64,000 bases of DNA from Prevotella merdae (GCF_900290275.1 NZ_LT985323.1:792405-856404); one strand, 5' to 3'; shown: positions 36,173 through 45,886, counted from the stretch's first letter. Notes: a model not told the origin generated them from the sequence alone. A program made the numbers and translations.

Positions 36173-37210
36173 ATGTCCAAGCACAAAGTATATACATTAT
36201 ATATTATCGTAGGCGTGACGATGTTGCTCGCCGCATGCACCATGCCTGCCAAACAGCAAACAGTAGGCAATAAGGCGAGGCATCAGTTCACTAACGAGAT
36301 ATTGCTTGGCTATACACCTGTTAAGAACCAAGGACGCAATCCACTATGTTGGGCCTACTCTATGCTTGCCACAATAGAGACCGAACATATAATGATGGGC
36401 GACTCGGTAAACTTGTCAGTAGACTACGTAGCACGCAATATGCTTATGGAACAAACCCGACGCCACTTTTTGGCTAACGGTAAATTTCGTATAAATATGC
36501 GTGGTACCATGCCGCTGCTGCTAAGACTTCTGAACGAATACGGCGCAATGCCATACGACTCGTACAACAACAGGGACATAAACTACAAGAGTCTTGCCAA
36601 GCGTATGTCAACGCTATCCGAAGCTTCGGCTAACATGAGTCTACTCGAAGAACGTGCAGAAAGAGTGCTCGACGACCATATCGGCGCCTTGCCACCACAC
36701 GTCTTTATGTTAGGAGCTGAATATACACCACAAGAGTTTGCCCATAGCGTGTGTATGCGAAACGAGTACATGGCCATGACAAGCTTTACACATCACCCGT
36801 TCGACGAGATGTTTGTGCTTGAGATACCCGACAACTACAACAACGATCCCTTCTATAATGTGCCTATAGATGTGTTGATGAACCGTATAGAGAAGTCTAT
36901 ACGTGCTGGACACCCAGTGTGTTGGGAGGGTGACATAACAGAAAAAGGTTTCTCTTTCAAGGATGGTGTAGCAATGCTTGGCAAAGAACAGCCGTGCACA
37001 CAGCAACAGCGACAGACAGCTTTTGAGAACCGTAGTACAACAGACGACCATTGTATGGCACTTATAGGATTGGCACACGACAAGCAAGGACACCGCTTCT
37101 ATATAGCAAAGAATTCATGGGGAACAGACAATCCTTATGGCGGCTTGATGTACCTATCGGAAAACTATATAAGGATGAAGACAGTTGCGGTAGTAGTAAA
37201 GAACATGTAA
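36173..37210 (+). CDS. Papain-like (C1 family) cysteine peptidase lipoprotein
   Basis: A 345-residue lipoprotein (lipobox LLAAC, Cys22). All parts of a papain/PepC-type site are present: VKNQGRNPLCWAYS with Gln53 (oxyanion) and nucleophile Cys59, DDHCMALIG with His293, and IAKNSWGTDNPYGG with Asn314. The long insert between Cys and His resembles bleomycin hydrolase/aminopeptidase C. It should act in the periplasm or at the surface as an aminopeptidase or peptidase. It is the last gene before a strong terminator, 34 bp after the DUF3108 gene. Confidence 0.88.
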   Translation: MSKHKVYTLYIIVGVTMLLAACTMPAKQQTVGNKARHQFTNEILLGYTPVKNQGRNPLCWAYSMLATIETEHIMMGDSVNLSVDYVARNMLMEQTRRHFLANGKFRINMRGTMPLLLRLLNEYGAMPYDSYNNRDINYKSLAKRMSTLSEASANMSLLEERAERVLDDHIGALPPHVFMLGAEYTPQEFAHSVCMRNEYMAMTSFTHHPFDEMFVLEIPDNYNNDPFYNVPIDVLMNRIEKSIRAGHPVCWEGDITEKGFSFKDGVAMLGKEQPCTQQQRQTAFENRSTTDDHCMALIGLAHDKQGHRFYIAKNSWGTDNPYGGLMYLSENYIRMKTVAVVVKNM

Positions 37211-37250
37211 AAAAAGGGAAGGTTTCTCGGCTGAGAAACCTTCCCTTTAT
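37211..37250. terminator. Bidirectional terminator
   Basis: AAAGGGAAGGTTTCTC and its exact complement around a 4-nt loop, with A-rich and T-rich flanks, between the convergent peptidase and HU genes. Confidence 0.9.
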
Positions 37251-37306
37251 ATTATTGTGGTTTGCACAAAAGCGCCGAAGCACCCATATGCAAGTCTTGC
37301 CACTGA

Positions 37307-37579
37307 TTAGTTGAGAGCATCTGCAAACTCAGCGCCAGCCTTAAACTTGGCTACCTTCTTAGCTGCGATGGCAATCTTCTCCTTAGTTGCAGGGTTGATA
37401 CCCTCACGAGCAGGACGCTCATTTACGCTGAATGTGCCGAAGCCGATAAGCTGAACCTTGTCGCCTTCAACAAGAGCATTCTTAATTGCCTCTATTGTAG
37501 CCTCAAGAGCCTTCTTGGCATCACCCTTGCTAAGATCAGCAGCTACTGCTATCTTCTCGATCAATTCTGTCTTGTTCAT
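37307..37579 (-). CDS. HU-family DNA-binding protein
   Basis: A 90-residue histone-like protein that bends and compacts DNA. It has the HU dimer fold: MNKTELIEKIAVAADLSKGDAKKALEA helices, GFGTFSVNERPAREGINP before and within the DNA-binding arm, and the C-terminal KKVAKFKAGAEFADALN. Full length. It has a good promoter 65-95 bp upstream (37644-37674). Confidence 0.96.
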   Translation of the reverse strand: MNKTELIEKIAVAADLSKGDAKKALEATIEAIKNALVEGDKVQLIGFGTFSVNERPAREGINPATKEKIAIAAKKVAKFKAGAEFADALN

Positions 37580-37643
37580 AATTTTTGAATGTATTAAAGT
37601 GTTTATAAATTGAATATCACGTAATTATACCTATTAGGGCACA

Positions 37644-37674
37644 CAAATTTAGATTATTCCTTTCATAAAACAAA
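37644..37674 (-). promoter_or_regulatory. Promoter of the HU gene
   Basis: TTTG, 19 bp, TAAATTTG on the minus strand: exact match to the consensus. Confidence 0.75.
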
Positions 37675-37756
37675 CAAAAAACAGAAAAAAGTTCATAAAA
37701 ACCCGAAAAAAAGCGTCATAACCCCCTATTTAATAGGCTATAACGGGATTTTTTCG

Positions 37757-37764
37757 TACTTTTG
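37757..37764 (+). promoter_or_regulatory. Promoter -7 box of the rhomboid gene
   Basis: TACTTTTG matches TAnnTTTG and overlaps an in-frame ATG at 37762, which therefore cannot be the start; the ATG at 37801 is used. Confidence 0.6.
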
Positions 37765-37800
37765 TGCTTTAAAACCAACGTTTATATACAGAATCTTAAT

Positions 37801-38745
37801 ATGCAAAACATTCCAACGGTTACACGTAGCCTACTTATAGCCAATGTTGTTGTATTTCTTGCCACAATGTTGCTGTCGTATGTAGGTCTCGACCTTAACA
37901 GAGTGCTTGGACTGCACTTTATCCTTGCACCCAACTTCCAGGCTTATCAGCTGCTGACATATATGTTTGCACACGGAGGCTGGAGCCACATTTTCTTCAA
38001 CATGTTTGCTTTATGGATGTTTGGAGGTATAGTGGAACGCACATGGGGACCGCGCAAGTTTCTCTTCTATTATATGGTATGCGGCATTGGTGCCGGACTC
38101 TTTCAAGAGCTTGCACAGCTTGGCGAATTCTACTATATAGCTTCAAACAACCTTGCCAACTTCAACATATCGCAAACCATGCTTGTAGCCGAAGCCAACG
38201 CTCCTATGCTAAACTCATGGACTACGGTAGGAGCCTCGGGTGCTATATATGGCATTCTGCTTGCATTTGGCATGCTTTATCCAGAAGAGCGCATGTTTAT
38301 CTTCCCGCTTCCGGTGCCCATCAAGGCTAAATGGTTTGTTGTAGGATATGCAGCCATTGAGTTGTTCATGGCTTTCTCTACAGCTAACGACGGTGTCGCA
38401 CACATTGCCCACCTCGGAGGTATGGTGTTCGGATTCTTCCTAATACGTTATTGGCGCCGACATCCAAGCATAGGTTATGGCAGACGTGGCGGACAGCAAT
38501 TCTTCGATTCCTTGCGCTCGTCATGGGAACGACGTACCAACAAACACGCTAACGGCTTTAATTCATCAACACGCCAGTCAAACAGTTCTGCCAACACACG
38601 CAGCGAGAGTGACTGGGACTATAATGCACGACGTAAAGCCCAGCAAGAAGAGGTAGACCGCATACTTGATAAGATTCGTCGCTCTGGCTACGACAGCCTT
38701 ACACGCGAGGAAAAACAGCGTCTGTTTGATAACAGTCGCAAATAG
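37801..38745 (+). CDS. Rhomboid family intramembrane serine protease
   Basis: A 314-residue protease that cuts transmembrane substrates within the membrane. It has six hydrophobic helices; the catalytic Ser146 lies in GASGAIYG and His204 in AHIAHLGGMVFG, with the loop-1 WSHIFFNMFALWMFGG (about 61-76). A soluble tail of about 95 residues is rich in Arg, Ser and Asn and ends in a helix found in Bacteroidetes rhomboids (EEVDRILDKIRRSGYDSLTREEKQ). The gene for the endonuclease/phosphatase-family protein follows after 20 bp. Confidence 0.93.
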   Translation: MQNIPTVTRSLLIANVVVFLATMLLSYVGLDLNRVLGLHFILAPNFQAYQLLTYMFAHGGWSHIFFNMFALWMFGGIVERTWGPRKFLFYYMVCGIGAGLFQELAQLGEFYYIASNNLANFNISQTMLVAEANAPMLNSWTTVGASGAIYGILLAFGMLYPEERMFIFPLPVPIKAKWFVVGYAAIELFMAFSTANDGVAHIAHLGGMVFGFFLIRYWRRHPSIGYGRRGGQQFFDSLRSSWERRTNKHANGFNSSTRQSNSSANTRSESDWDYNARRKAQQEEVDRILDKIRRSGYDSLTREEKQRLFDNSRK

Positions 38746-38765
38746 AAACCCCCAACACTATGTAA

Positions 38766-39839
38766 ATGAACACTCTTACAAGCTATACATTACGCATAAT
38801 AGCCGGCGCAAACGTGGCTACAATAATAGCCATGCTTGCTGTCGGATTCAGCGACCATATCAATCCCGCCAGCCACCCGTTGATAGCCAACGTGGGACTG
38901 GCGTTTCCCATATTTCTGCTTATCAACATAGCATTCTTGGTGTTTTGGCTATGTGTTAAGAAACGCTGGGCTCTTATACCTATAGGCGGACTGATTATAG
39001 GCTTTCTGCCCATACGCATCTATTCGCCACTAAACTTACGTGCCGACGCCCCTGAGGGCTGCATAAAGGTTATACAGTACAATGTATTTGGCTTTAATGA
39101 ATGGAAAGACACTAACGACCAATCGGAAATTATAAACTACATTCTACGCGAAAAACCAGACATACTGTGTATGGAGGAATCACCTGTAGGCACTAAGAAA
39201 GATTTGGTCGACTCGGCACTTATATCCATTCTGCAATATAGCGACACTATCGACAACGGCTCTATATCCATATACTCCAAATATCCCATTGTAGGACATG
39301 AACGCATAAACTATCACAGCGACAACAAAAACTCTTCTGGAGCATTCTTCGTATTAACCGCTCCAAAAGACACAACCATAGTGATAGCCAACCACTTTGA
39401 AATTACTGGCCTATCGCTTGAGCAACGTGCCCAATTTAAGGCCATACTCAAGGGAAAAGTAGAGAAAGACTCTATGGAGATAGAGTCGAAAGCCATATGG
39501 CGTAGACTTGCTGAATCGGCTAAGGTAAGAGCACCACAAGCCGATGCTGTGGCCGAATACATACAACAGCATAAGGACAAGAGCATCATACTGATGGGCG
39601 ATTTCAACGATTCGCCTATATCATACGTCAGAAGGCGAATTGCACAAGAGCTTACCGACTGCTATGTGTCAACAGCAAACGGTCCTGGCATAAGCTATCA
39701 TTACAGTGGTTTCTACGTGCGAATAGACAATATCTTCTGCTCAGACCACTGGATGCCATACGATTGCCACGTGGACAATTCCATTAAAGCATCCGACCAT
39801 TATCCCGTTGTTTGCCTCCTGAAACGCCGAGGAACATAA
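38766..39839 (+). CDS. Membrane-anchored endonuclease/exonuclease/phosphatase family protein
   Basis: A 357-residue protein with three N-terminal membrane helices (about 9-29, 41-62, 67-87) and an EEP-superfamily hydrolase domain (about 98-352). The metal and catalytic positions are visible: IQYNVFGFN, Glu in CMEES, IANHFE, GDFNDSPIS and SDHYPVV. Members cleave phosphodiester or phosphomonoester bonds in nucleic acids or lipids; an extracytoplasmic phosphatase or phospholipase-like role is plausible. It directly follows the rhomboid gene and is probably translated from the same message. Confidence 0.88.
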   Translation: MNTLTSYTLRIIAGANVATIIAMLAVGFSDHINPASHPLIANVGLAFPIFLLINIAFLVFWLCVKKRWALIPIGGLIIGFLPIRIYSPLNLRADAPEGCIKVIQYNVFGFNEWKDTNDQSEIINYILREKPDILCMEESPVGTKKDLVDSALISILQYSDTIDNGSISIYSKYPIVGHERINYHSDNKNSSGAFFVLTAPKDTTIVIANHFEITGLSLEQRAQFKAILKGKVEKDSMEIESKAIWRRLAESAKVRAPQADAVAEYIQQHKDKSIILMGDFNDSPISYVRRRIAQELTDCYVSTANGPGISYHYSGFYVRIDNIFCSDHWMPYDCHVDNSIKASDHYPVVCLLKRRGT

Positions 39840-39896
39840 GATAGAACACGCAAAACAAGCTAAAACATTCTGAAACAGAAGAAAAAAAGCTATAAA

Positions 39897-39928
39897 TTTC
39901 GCAAAACGTGAAAAAATAACTAACTTTG
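39897..39928 (+). promoter_or_regulatory. Promoter of secDF
   Basis: TTTC, 20 bp, TAACTTTG; close to the consensus. The secDF ATG lies about 105 bp downstream, a rather long leader without visible structure. Confidence 0.65.
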
Positions 39929-40033
39929 CACGCTATCTATACCTTATAAGACCGACAAGGCAAAATAAGGCAAGAAAGCAAACCAAATAACGGAAACAGA
40001 AAAAACAATAATAACAAAAATAAAATCAAAAAA

Positions 40034-43000
40034 ATGCAGAACAAAGGTATTGTAATTGTAACAGCCGCCCTGTTGACACTTGCAAGCATCTTCTATCTAT
40101 CGTTCACGGCTGCCACAAAATACTATGACAGCCAGGCTGCGAAGATAAAGGATCCAATTGCACAGCAGGATTACAAGGACTCGGTAAAGTTCCTCGGGCT
40201 CTACTCCTACCAGAAGTGTCTTGAGACTCAAATTGGTTTGGGTCTTGACCTTAAGGGTGGTATGAACGTCATCCTCGAAGTGAGTGTTCCAGATGTAGTG
40301 GAGAACCTCGCCGACCACAAAACAGACGTTGCTTTCACAAAGTCGATGAAGGAAGCTCGTGCTCAGCATGAGGTGTCACAAGACGATTTCATCACTCTAT
40401 TTATCAACGCTTACAAGAAGAATGCTCCTGGACATCATCTCTCTGAGATATTCGCTACACAGCAGCTCCAGGGTAAAGTATCGCCTAACTCAAGCGACAA
40501 GGATGTAGAGAAGGTATTGCGTGAAGAGGTACAGTCGGCTATCGACAACTCATTCCTCGTAGTACGTACACGTATCGACAAGTTCGGTGTTGTACAGCCT
40601 AACATCCAGAAACTTGAAGGCCAGCAGGGACGTATCATGGTAGAAATGCCTGGTATCAACGAGCCTGAGCGTGTGCGCAAGTTGCTTCAGGGTAGCGCTA
40701 ACCTTGAGTTCTGGGAGACATACAACTCTGATGAGATTATACCATATCTCCAGCAACTCGACGCTCGTGAAGCTGCTGCCTTATCAGGCAAGAAGGAAGT
40801 AGCCGATACTACAGCTGCTGATACAGCTGCTGCAGCTAAGGTTACAGCAGAAGCTAACAATGCTGCTAAGCTCCAGCTTAAGAAAAGCGATGACAGCAAA
40901 GCTACAAAAGAAAGCAACGCTCAGCTTGAGCAGGCTAAGAAGGAGCATCCGCTCTTATCTATATTCCAGCCTACTGGCAATGGTGCTTTGAGTCTTGTTG
41001 GTTATGCTTCAGCTCGCGACACAGCTGCCGTTAACAAGATTATCTACTCGGCTCTTGCCAAGCAGGTTCTGCCTTCTGACCTTCGTTTGCTTTGGAGTGC
41101 TAAGCCAGCTGATGGTGTTCAGGCTAAGAACATATACGAGTTGTACGCTATTAAGGTGACAACATCTAACGGACGCGCTCCTATCGAGGGTGACGTTATA
41201 ACAGATGCAAAAGATCAGTTCAACAACGTTTCTGGTCAGCCTGAGGTTAGCATGTCGATGAACTCTGACGGTGCACGCCGTTGGGCTGCCCTTACAAAGG
41301 CTAACGTTGGCAAGGCTATCGCTATTGTGCTCGATGGTACCGTATACTCGGCTCCTCGTGTTAACGGTGAGATTTCTGGTGGTCAGTCGTCTATCACTGG
41401 CAACTTCACTATCGAGGATACAAAGGACTTGGCAAATACATTGAAGTCTGGTCGTATGCCTGCTCCTGCCCACATCGTTCAGGAGGAAGTTGTAGGTCCT
41501 ACACTTGGTGCTCAGTCAATCCAGCAGGGCTTCATCTCATTCATCATTGCCTTCATCATCCTGATGATATACATGGTTGTGATGTACGACTTTATCCCAG
41601 GTATGGTTGCCAACGGTGCTCTCTTGCTCAACCTCTTCTTCACAATGGGTATTATGGCATCGTTCCAGGCAGCATTAACAATGCCAGGTATCGCAGGTAT
41701 CGTGCTTGCCCTCGGTATGGCTGTGGATGCCAACGTGCTTATATACGAGCGCACCAAGGAGGAACTTAAGAAGGGTCTTGGCACAAAGCAGGCTTTGGCT
41801 CAGGGCTACAGCAACGCTTTCTCTGCCATCTTCGACTCTAACTTGACATCAATCATCACAGGTATCATCCTTTATGTGTTCGGTACAGGTCCTATCCGCG
41901 GCTTCGCTACCACACTTATCATCGGTATCTGTTGCTCGTTCTTTACTGCTGTGTTCCTCACACGCTTGGTTTACGAGAATCGTCTGGCTCACGACAAGTG
42001 GACAAAGCAGACCTTCTCTACCAAGATTTCGCGCAACTTTATGGCGAACAAGAACTATGGCTTCATGTCAAACTGCAAGATATCGTTCATCATCTTTGGT
42101 GCGGTCATTCTTGTTATGATAGGCAGCTTCTTCGAACGCGGCTTGAGCAAGGGTATCGACTTTACCGGTGGCCGCAACTATGTTGTTGTACTTGAGAAGC
42201 AGGTAGAACCAGAGCAGGTAACTGCTGCTTTGCGTCCTCTCTTCAACGGTGCAAACGTTAATGCACTTGCACTTGGTACTGACGGCAAGACTATCCGTAT
42301 CTCAACCAACTACAAGATTGAGTCGAACAACCCAGCTATCGACAACGAGGTGGAGAACATCCTCTATAAGGGTCTGCATGGTGCCAACCTCGTAACACAG
42401 AGCAGTGTTGAGGCATTCAAGAACCCTGACGTACGTGCTGGTGGTTCTATCGTATCATCTACAAAGGTAGGTCCGGCTGTGGCTAAGGACATCACTCATG
42501 GTGCTATCATCTCTGTGTTTATCGCCCTTGCAGCTATCTTCCTTTACATCTTGATACGTTTCCGCAACGTAGCATTCTCTTTCGGTTCTACCATAGCTCT
42601 TGCTATCGATGCTACAATCGTTATCGGTTTCTTCTCATTGCTTTGGGACTTCGTTCCATTCTCGCTTGAGGTAGACCAGACGTTCATTGGTGCAATCCTT
42701 ACGGTTATCGGTTACTCTATCAACGATAAGGTGGTGGTATTCGACCGTATACGTGAGAACCTCCAGTTGCACAAGAAGATGGACTTGCAGGAACTCTTCA
42801 ACAAGTCATTGAATGAGACACTTGCTCGTACAATCAATACATCATTGTCAACACTCATCGTGCTGCTCTGTATCTTCTGCTTCGGTGGTGAGAGCACTCG
42901 CAGCTTCTCGTTCGCAATGTTGCTTGGTGTAATCTTCGGTACACTGTCTTCTATCTTCATTGCCGCTCCTCTGGCATACGTCATCCTCGGTCGCAAGATC

Positions 43001-43051
43001 AAGAAGGAAGAGGCTGCAATGGCAGAGGCAGAGGCTGTTGAGGTTAAGTAA
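40034..43051 (+). CDS. secDF: Fused protein translocase subunit SecDF
   Basis: A 1005-residue inner-membrane protein in which SecD and SecF are one chain, as is usual in Bacteroidetes. It uses the proton gradient to pull proteins through SecYEG. SecD part: first helix (about 8-26), GLDLKGGMNVILEV, large periplasmic P1 domain with an Ala/Lys-rich insert (about 255-305, consistent with a linker), then helices with AFIILMIYMVVMY and GMAVDANVLIYER. SecF part from about 680: GIDFTGGRNYVVVLE and GYSINDKVVVFDRIREN. Codon use is strongly biased, fitting high expression. Own promoter and terminator. Confidence 0.97.
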   Translation: MQNKGIVIVTAALLTLASIFYLSFTAATKYYDSQAAKIKDPIAQQDYKDSVKFLGLYSYQKCLETQIGLGLDLKGGMNVILEVSVPDVVENLADHKTDVAFTKSMKEARAQHEVSQDDFITLFINAYKKNAPGHHLSEIFATQQLQGKVSPNSSDKDVEKVLREEVQSAIDNSFLVVRTRIDKFGVVQPNIQKLEGQQGRIMVEMPGINEPERVRKLLQGSANLEFWETYNSDEIIPYLQQLDAREAAALSGKKEVADTTAADTAAAAKVTAEANNAAKLQLKKSDDSKATKESNAQLEQAKKEHPLLSIFQPTGNGALSLVGYASARDTAAVNKIIYSALAKQVLPSDLRLLWSAKPADGVQAKNIYELYAIKVTTSNGRAPIEGDVITDAKDQFNNVSGQPEVSMSMNSDGARRWAALTKANVGKAIAIVLDGTVYSAPRVNGEISGGQSSITGNFTIEDTKDLANTLKSGRMPAPAHIVQEEVVGPTLGAQSIQQGFISFIIAFIILMIYMVVMYDFIPGMVANGALLLNLFFTMGIMASFQAALTMPGIAGIVLALGMAVDANVLIYERTKEELKKGLGTKQALAQGYSNAFSAIFDSNLTSIITGIILYVFGTGPIRGFATTLIIGICCSFFTAVFLTRLVYENRLAHDKWTKQTFSTKISRNFMANKNYGFMSNCKISFIIFGAVILVMIGSFFERGLSKGIDFTGGRNYVVVLEKQVEPEQVTAALRPLFNGANVNALALGTDGKTIRISTNYKIESNNPAIDNEVENILYKGLHGANLVTQSSVEAFKNPDVRAGGSIVSSTKVGPAVAKDITHGAIISVFIALAAIFLYILIRFRNVAFSFGSTIALAIDATIVIGFFSLLWDFVPFSLEVDQTFIGAILTVIGYSINDKVVVFDRIRENLQLHKKMDLQELFNKSLNETLARTINTSLSTLIVLLCIFCFGGESTRSFSFAMLLGVIFGTLSSIFIAAPLAYVILGRKIKKEEAAMAEAEAVEVK

Positions 43052-43082
43052 GCAATAGGCTAACACGACTATAAACATCTAA

Positions 43083-43120
43083 AAAGGCGCAATCCCGTGA
43101 TTGGGGATTGCGCCTTTCTT
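43083..43120 (+). terminator. Terminator of secDF
   Basis: AAAGGCGCAATCCC and its complement around a short loop, followed by TTTCTT. Confidence 0.9.
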
Positions 43121-43143
43121 GTATATGTATTTTATTACATATA

Positions 43144-43180
43144 AATAAAAAAAGATGTGTCAAAAGATTAATGACACACC
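43144..43180 (-). terminator. Terminator of uraA
   Basis: On the minus strand GGTGTGTCA pairs with TGACACATC, followed by TTTTTTTATTT. Confidence 0.85.
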
Positions 43181-43209
43181 TTATATTATATTGGGATATT
43201 ATACTGTTA

Positions 43210-44547
43210 TTACTCCTCTTTTCTGTGACTCTTGTCCTTACCGTTGAAGCTCTTAACCTTCATGCCGAGCTGGTCGGGAAGTATAGCATTAAGGAATATG
43301 CCCACAAGAGCAGCAAGAGCCAAACCTGATATTGAAACAGAACCTATCTGCACACCGCCATCAGTGCCATACTGTACGCCTATAGACACAACCATTATAA
43401 GAGCTGCTACAAACACATTGCGCGAAGACGAGAAGTCGACCGGGGTTTCTACAAGATTGCGCACACCAACAGCCGATATCATACCATAAAGTATAAGACT
43501 AACACCACCAATTGTAGCAGCAGGCATCAATCCTATAAGGCAAGCAAACTTAAGGCAGAAGCTCAACAATATGGCAAAACATGCTGCAAGTCGAATAACA
43601 GCAGGATCAAACACCTTTGTAAGGTTAAGCACACCGGTGTTCTCGCCATATGTAGTATTGGCAGGAGCGCCAAAGATAGAAGCAAGGAATGTGGCAAGAC
43701 CGTCGCCACAGAGTGTTCGATGCAAACCTGGGTCCTTTATAAAGTTCTTGCCAACGGTGCTCTGAATGGCACACATATCACCGATATGCTCCATTATAGT
43801 GGCAAAGGCAATAGGGAAAATAGCAATAATAGAAGTTAAGATAAGGTCGAAGTTAGGGTCTTTCATCACCGAGAATGTTGTGCGTTCCATATCAACAGGC
43901 CAACCTATCCATGCTGCCTCACCCAGTTTAGTGAAGTCAACCTCGCCCATAGCTGCTGCCAAAATATACGAACCAAGCACTCCAAGTAGTATTGGCACAA
44001 TCTTTATAATGCCCTTACCCCAAATTGATGTGCCTATAACTATTGCAATAGCAGTAACGGCAAGAAGCCAGTTCTGCTGGCAGTTGCTTATGGCAGAGCC
44101 CGATAGGGTAAGTCCGATAGCAATAACCATAGGTCCGGTAACCACTGGAGGGAAGAATCGCATTACCTTCTCCGTACCAAACATCTTAAGCAAGAAAGCC
44201 ATTACGAAATACAGCAACGATGCTGCCGCCACTCCAATACAGGCATAATTTAGTGCCATCACGTCTGTAAGACCTTGGGTTACACACAACTGTTTTACAG
44301 AAGCGTAACCTCCAAGAAAGGCAAAGCTTGAGCCAAGGAATGCCGGAACCTTAAGCTTAGACACGAAATGAAAGATAAGTGTGCCTATACCGGCAAACAA
44401 CAGTGTTGCACTCACATCGAGTCCGGTGATAAGTGGAACAAGAATTGTGGCACCAAACATAGCAAACAGATGTTGGATACCAAGAAGTACGAATTTAGGT
44501 TTACCCAATTCGCGGGCGTTGTATACACCCTGATTGTCAGTGTTCAT
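43210..44547 (-). CDS. uraA: Uracil/xanthine permease (NCS2 family)
   Basis: A 445-residue transporter with about 14 hydrophobic helices that imports uracil with protons. Family signatures are visible: GIQHLFAMFGATILVPLITGLD at the N-terminus, the conserved Glu/His region FATIMEHIGDMCAI and GAPANTTYGENTGVL. UraA is the best fit, although xanthine or uric acid carriers are close relatives. A 150-bp spacer and a terminated small transcript (44693-44820) lie upstream; that element could be an attenuating leader of this gene. Confidence 0.9.
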   Translation of the reverse strand: MNTDNQGVYNARELGKPKFVLLGIQHLFAMFGATILVPLITGLDVSATLLFAGIGTLIFHFVSKLKVPAFLGSSFAFLGGYASVKQLCVTQGLTDVMALNYACIGVAAASLLYFVMAFLLKMFGTEKVMRFFPPVVTGPMVIAIGLTLSGSAISNCQQNWLLAVTAIAIVIGTSIWGKGIIKIVPILLGVLGSYILAAAMGEVDFTKLGEAAWIGWPVDMERTTFSVMKDPNFDLILTSIIAIFPIAFATIMEHIGDMCAIQSTVGKNFIKDPGLHRTLCGDGLATFLASIFGAPANTTYGENTGVLNLTKVFDPAVIRLAACFAILLSFCLKFACLIGLMPAATIGGVSLILYGMISAVGVRNLVETPVDFSSSRNVFVAALIMVVSIGVQYGTDGGVQIGSVSISGLALAALVGIFLNAILPDQLGMKVKSFNGKDKSHRKEE

Positions 44548-44692
44548 TGTGTTATAATTGATTTGTTATGGATAATACATATTTAATATCATAACGTTAA
44601 TAAGTTCTTTTTATTGTATTTAAGTTTTTTTGTGCATGTAATGGTGAGAGCAATGAAGAGGCTATGAACAAAGAAAAAAGAACGTCTTAGAA

Positions 44693-44820
44693 TGTAAAAA
44701 AGCCGACTTCACAGCCGGCTCCTTTGCTCTTTATACAATAACATTATGAATTTTAATAGTGGCTATTAAACGTTGTGAGAATCACTACATGTTTATATAG
44801 CGTTCCCACTATTGGTTTAC
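44693..44820 (-). ncRNA. Candidate small RNA (~125 nt)
   Basis: On the minus strand a promoter (44826-44857) is followed by about 125 nt without a reading frame and then a stem AGCCG/CGGCT, extended by AAGG/TTTT pairs, and seven T. Within the unit AATAGTGG pairs with CCACTATT over a distance, AACG pairs with CGTT inside, and GTGA-TTC-TCAC forms a tight hairpin. So both ends and an internal fold are defined. It may be a free regulatory RNA (6S-like or other) or an attenuating leader of uraA. No known family was recognised. Confidence 0.5.
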
Positions 44821-44825
44821 GCTTG

Positions 44826-44857
44826 CAAAGTTACTCATACTTAGCTACTTGCGCAAT
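44826..44857 (-). promoter_or_regulatory. Promoter of the candidate small RNA
   Basis: ATTG, 20 bp, TAACTTTG on the minus strand, close to the consensus and just downstream of the transglutaminase-like gene. Confidence 0.6.
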
Positions 44858-44905
44858 ACCTAATAATCGGTAAACTTTACAGATGGAAGAGAATAGGCAC
44901 ACAGC

Positions 44906-45862
44906 CTACTCCACCCAATAAGTCACCCTATCATAATATAAGCCACCATCTTTCACGGTTATTTTAAGCGAACCTTTCTGCTTTGGCGTTACCTTCATCG
45001 ACATAACTCCATCCTTGCCAACAGTCCAGTTTTGCATAAAGTCGTCGTTGTTAAAAACAGCATATACCAAACCCTTACGCGGTCTTATCTGGAACACATA
45101 CGTCTTGCCGACCTTTAGGTTTCTGTTCATCGGAATGTTTTTTACTCTGAACGGTGTACCATTATCATCGTCATCATAAAAGATAGGCAATTCTTTCAAT
45201 TTGCCTGCAAGGAAACCCTTGAACACCTTCTCGCCATTAAGTCCATAGTGTCGCAACGGATGAATTCGTGGCAGTTTATCAAAGTCTTGTTCCGAATATG
45301 TTACATCTGTTAGTTGCCACTTAGCATCATCTGGATAATGGGTAAACAGCATCCAATAAGGGTCTACATTCCACCAAACGTCATGTCGCTTTCTACGTGT
45401 AAAGTCCTTGCCTGATACATAACCAGCACCCCATGTAGCATCAAGCAAAATCCACTTACCATCTACCTTGACACTATTCCACGCATGGTTAACCTTCATG
45501 CCTACCACCAGTTCGGCTTCCAGTCCAATAGACGTGGCCATTAGATAGAACAGTTCGCTATAAGCATTGCACACACCTTTCTTCTTCTCCCAGCACTCGT
45601 CTGCATAATATATCTTATAGTCGGTGTCGTAGGAAATGTTGTTGCAAAGATACCGGTATATAGCATGAGCCTTCTGGCGTTCGGTTCGGCAATTGGCAGT
45701 AATTCGCTGTGTAATACCCTTCCATTCATACTTGGAAGTAACAGCTTTAACCATACCCAGTTTGTGCGGGTCGATGTTCTTGTCGTATGTAACGTACATA
45801 CTGTTCTGGGCAAAGCAGCATGTAGAGAGCATCATAAGAAGAGTTATCAGAAATGTTTTCAT
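44906..45862 (-). CDS. Secreted transglutaminase-like domain protein
   Basis: A 318-residue exported protein. Signal peptide (MKTFLITLLMMLSTCCFA-QNS), then a transglutaminase/papain-like core with Cys98 (KKGVCNAYSELFYLMA), His126 (VNHAWNSV) and Asp141 (ILLDATWGAG), the order of a complete triad. The last about 110 residues form a beta-rich domain. Such bacterial proteins act as peptidases or cross-linkers; the exact reaction is unknown. An in-frame ATG at 45916 lies in the promoter (45887-45917), so the ATG at 45862 is used. Confidence 0.88.
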   Translation of the reverse strand: MKTFLITLLMMLSTCCFAQNSMYVTYDKNIDPHKLGMVKAVTSKYEWKGITQRITANCRTERQKAHAIYRYLCNNISYDTDYKIYYADECWEKKKGVCNAYSELFYLMATSIGLEAELVVGMKVNHAWNSVKVDGKWILLDATWGAGYVSGKDFTRRKRHDVWWNVDPYWMLFTHYPDDAKWQLTDVTYSEQDFDKLPRIHPLRHYGLNGEKVFKGFLAGKLKELPIFYDDDDNGTPFRVKNIPMNRNLKVGKTYVFQIRPRKGLVYAVFNNDDFMQNWTVGKDGVMSMKVTPKQKGSLKITVKDGGLYYDRVTYWVE

Positions 45863-45886
45863 ATTTAGTATGTGTTTGGTTTTTTG

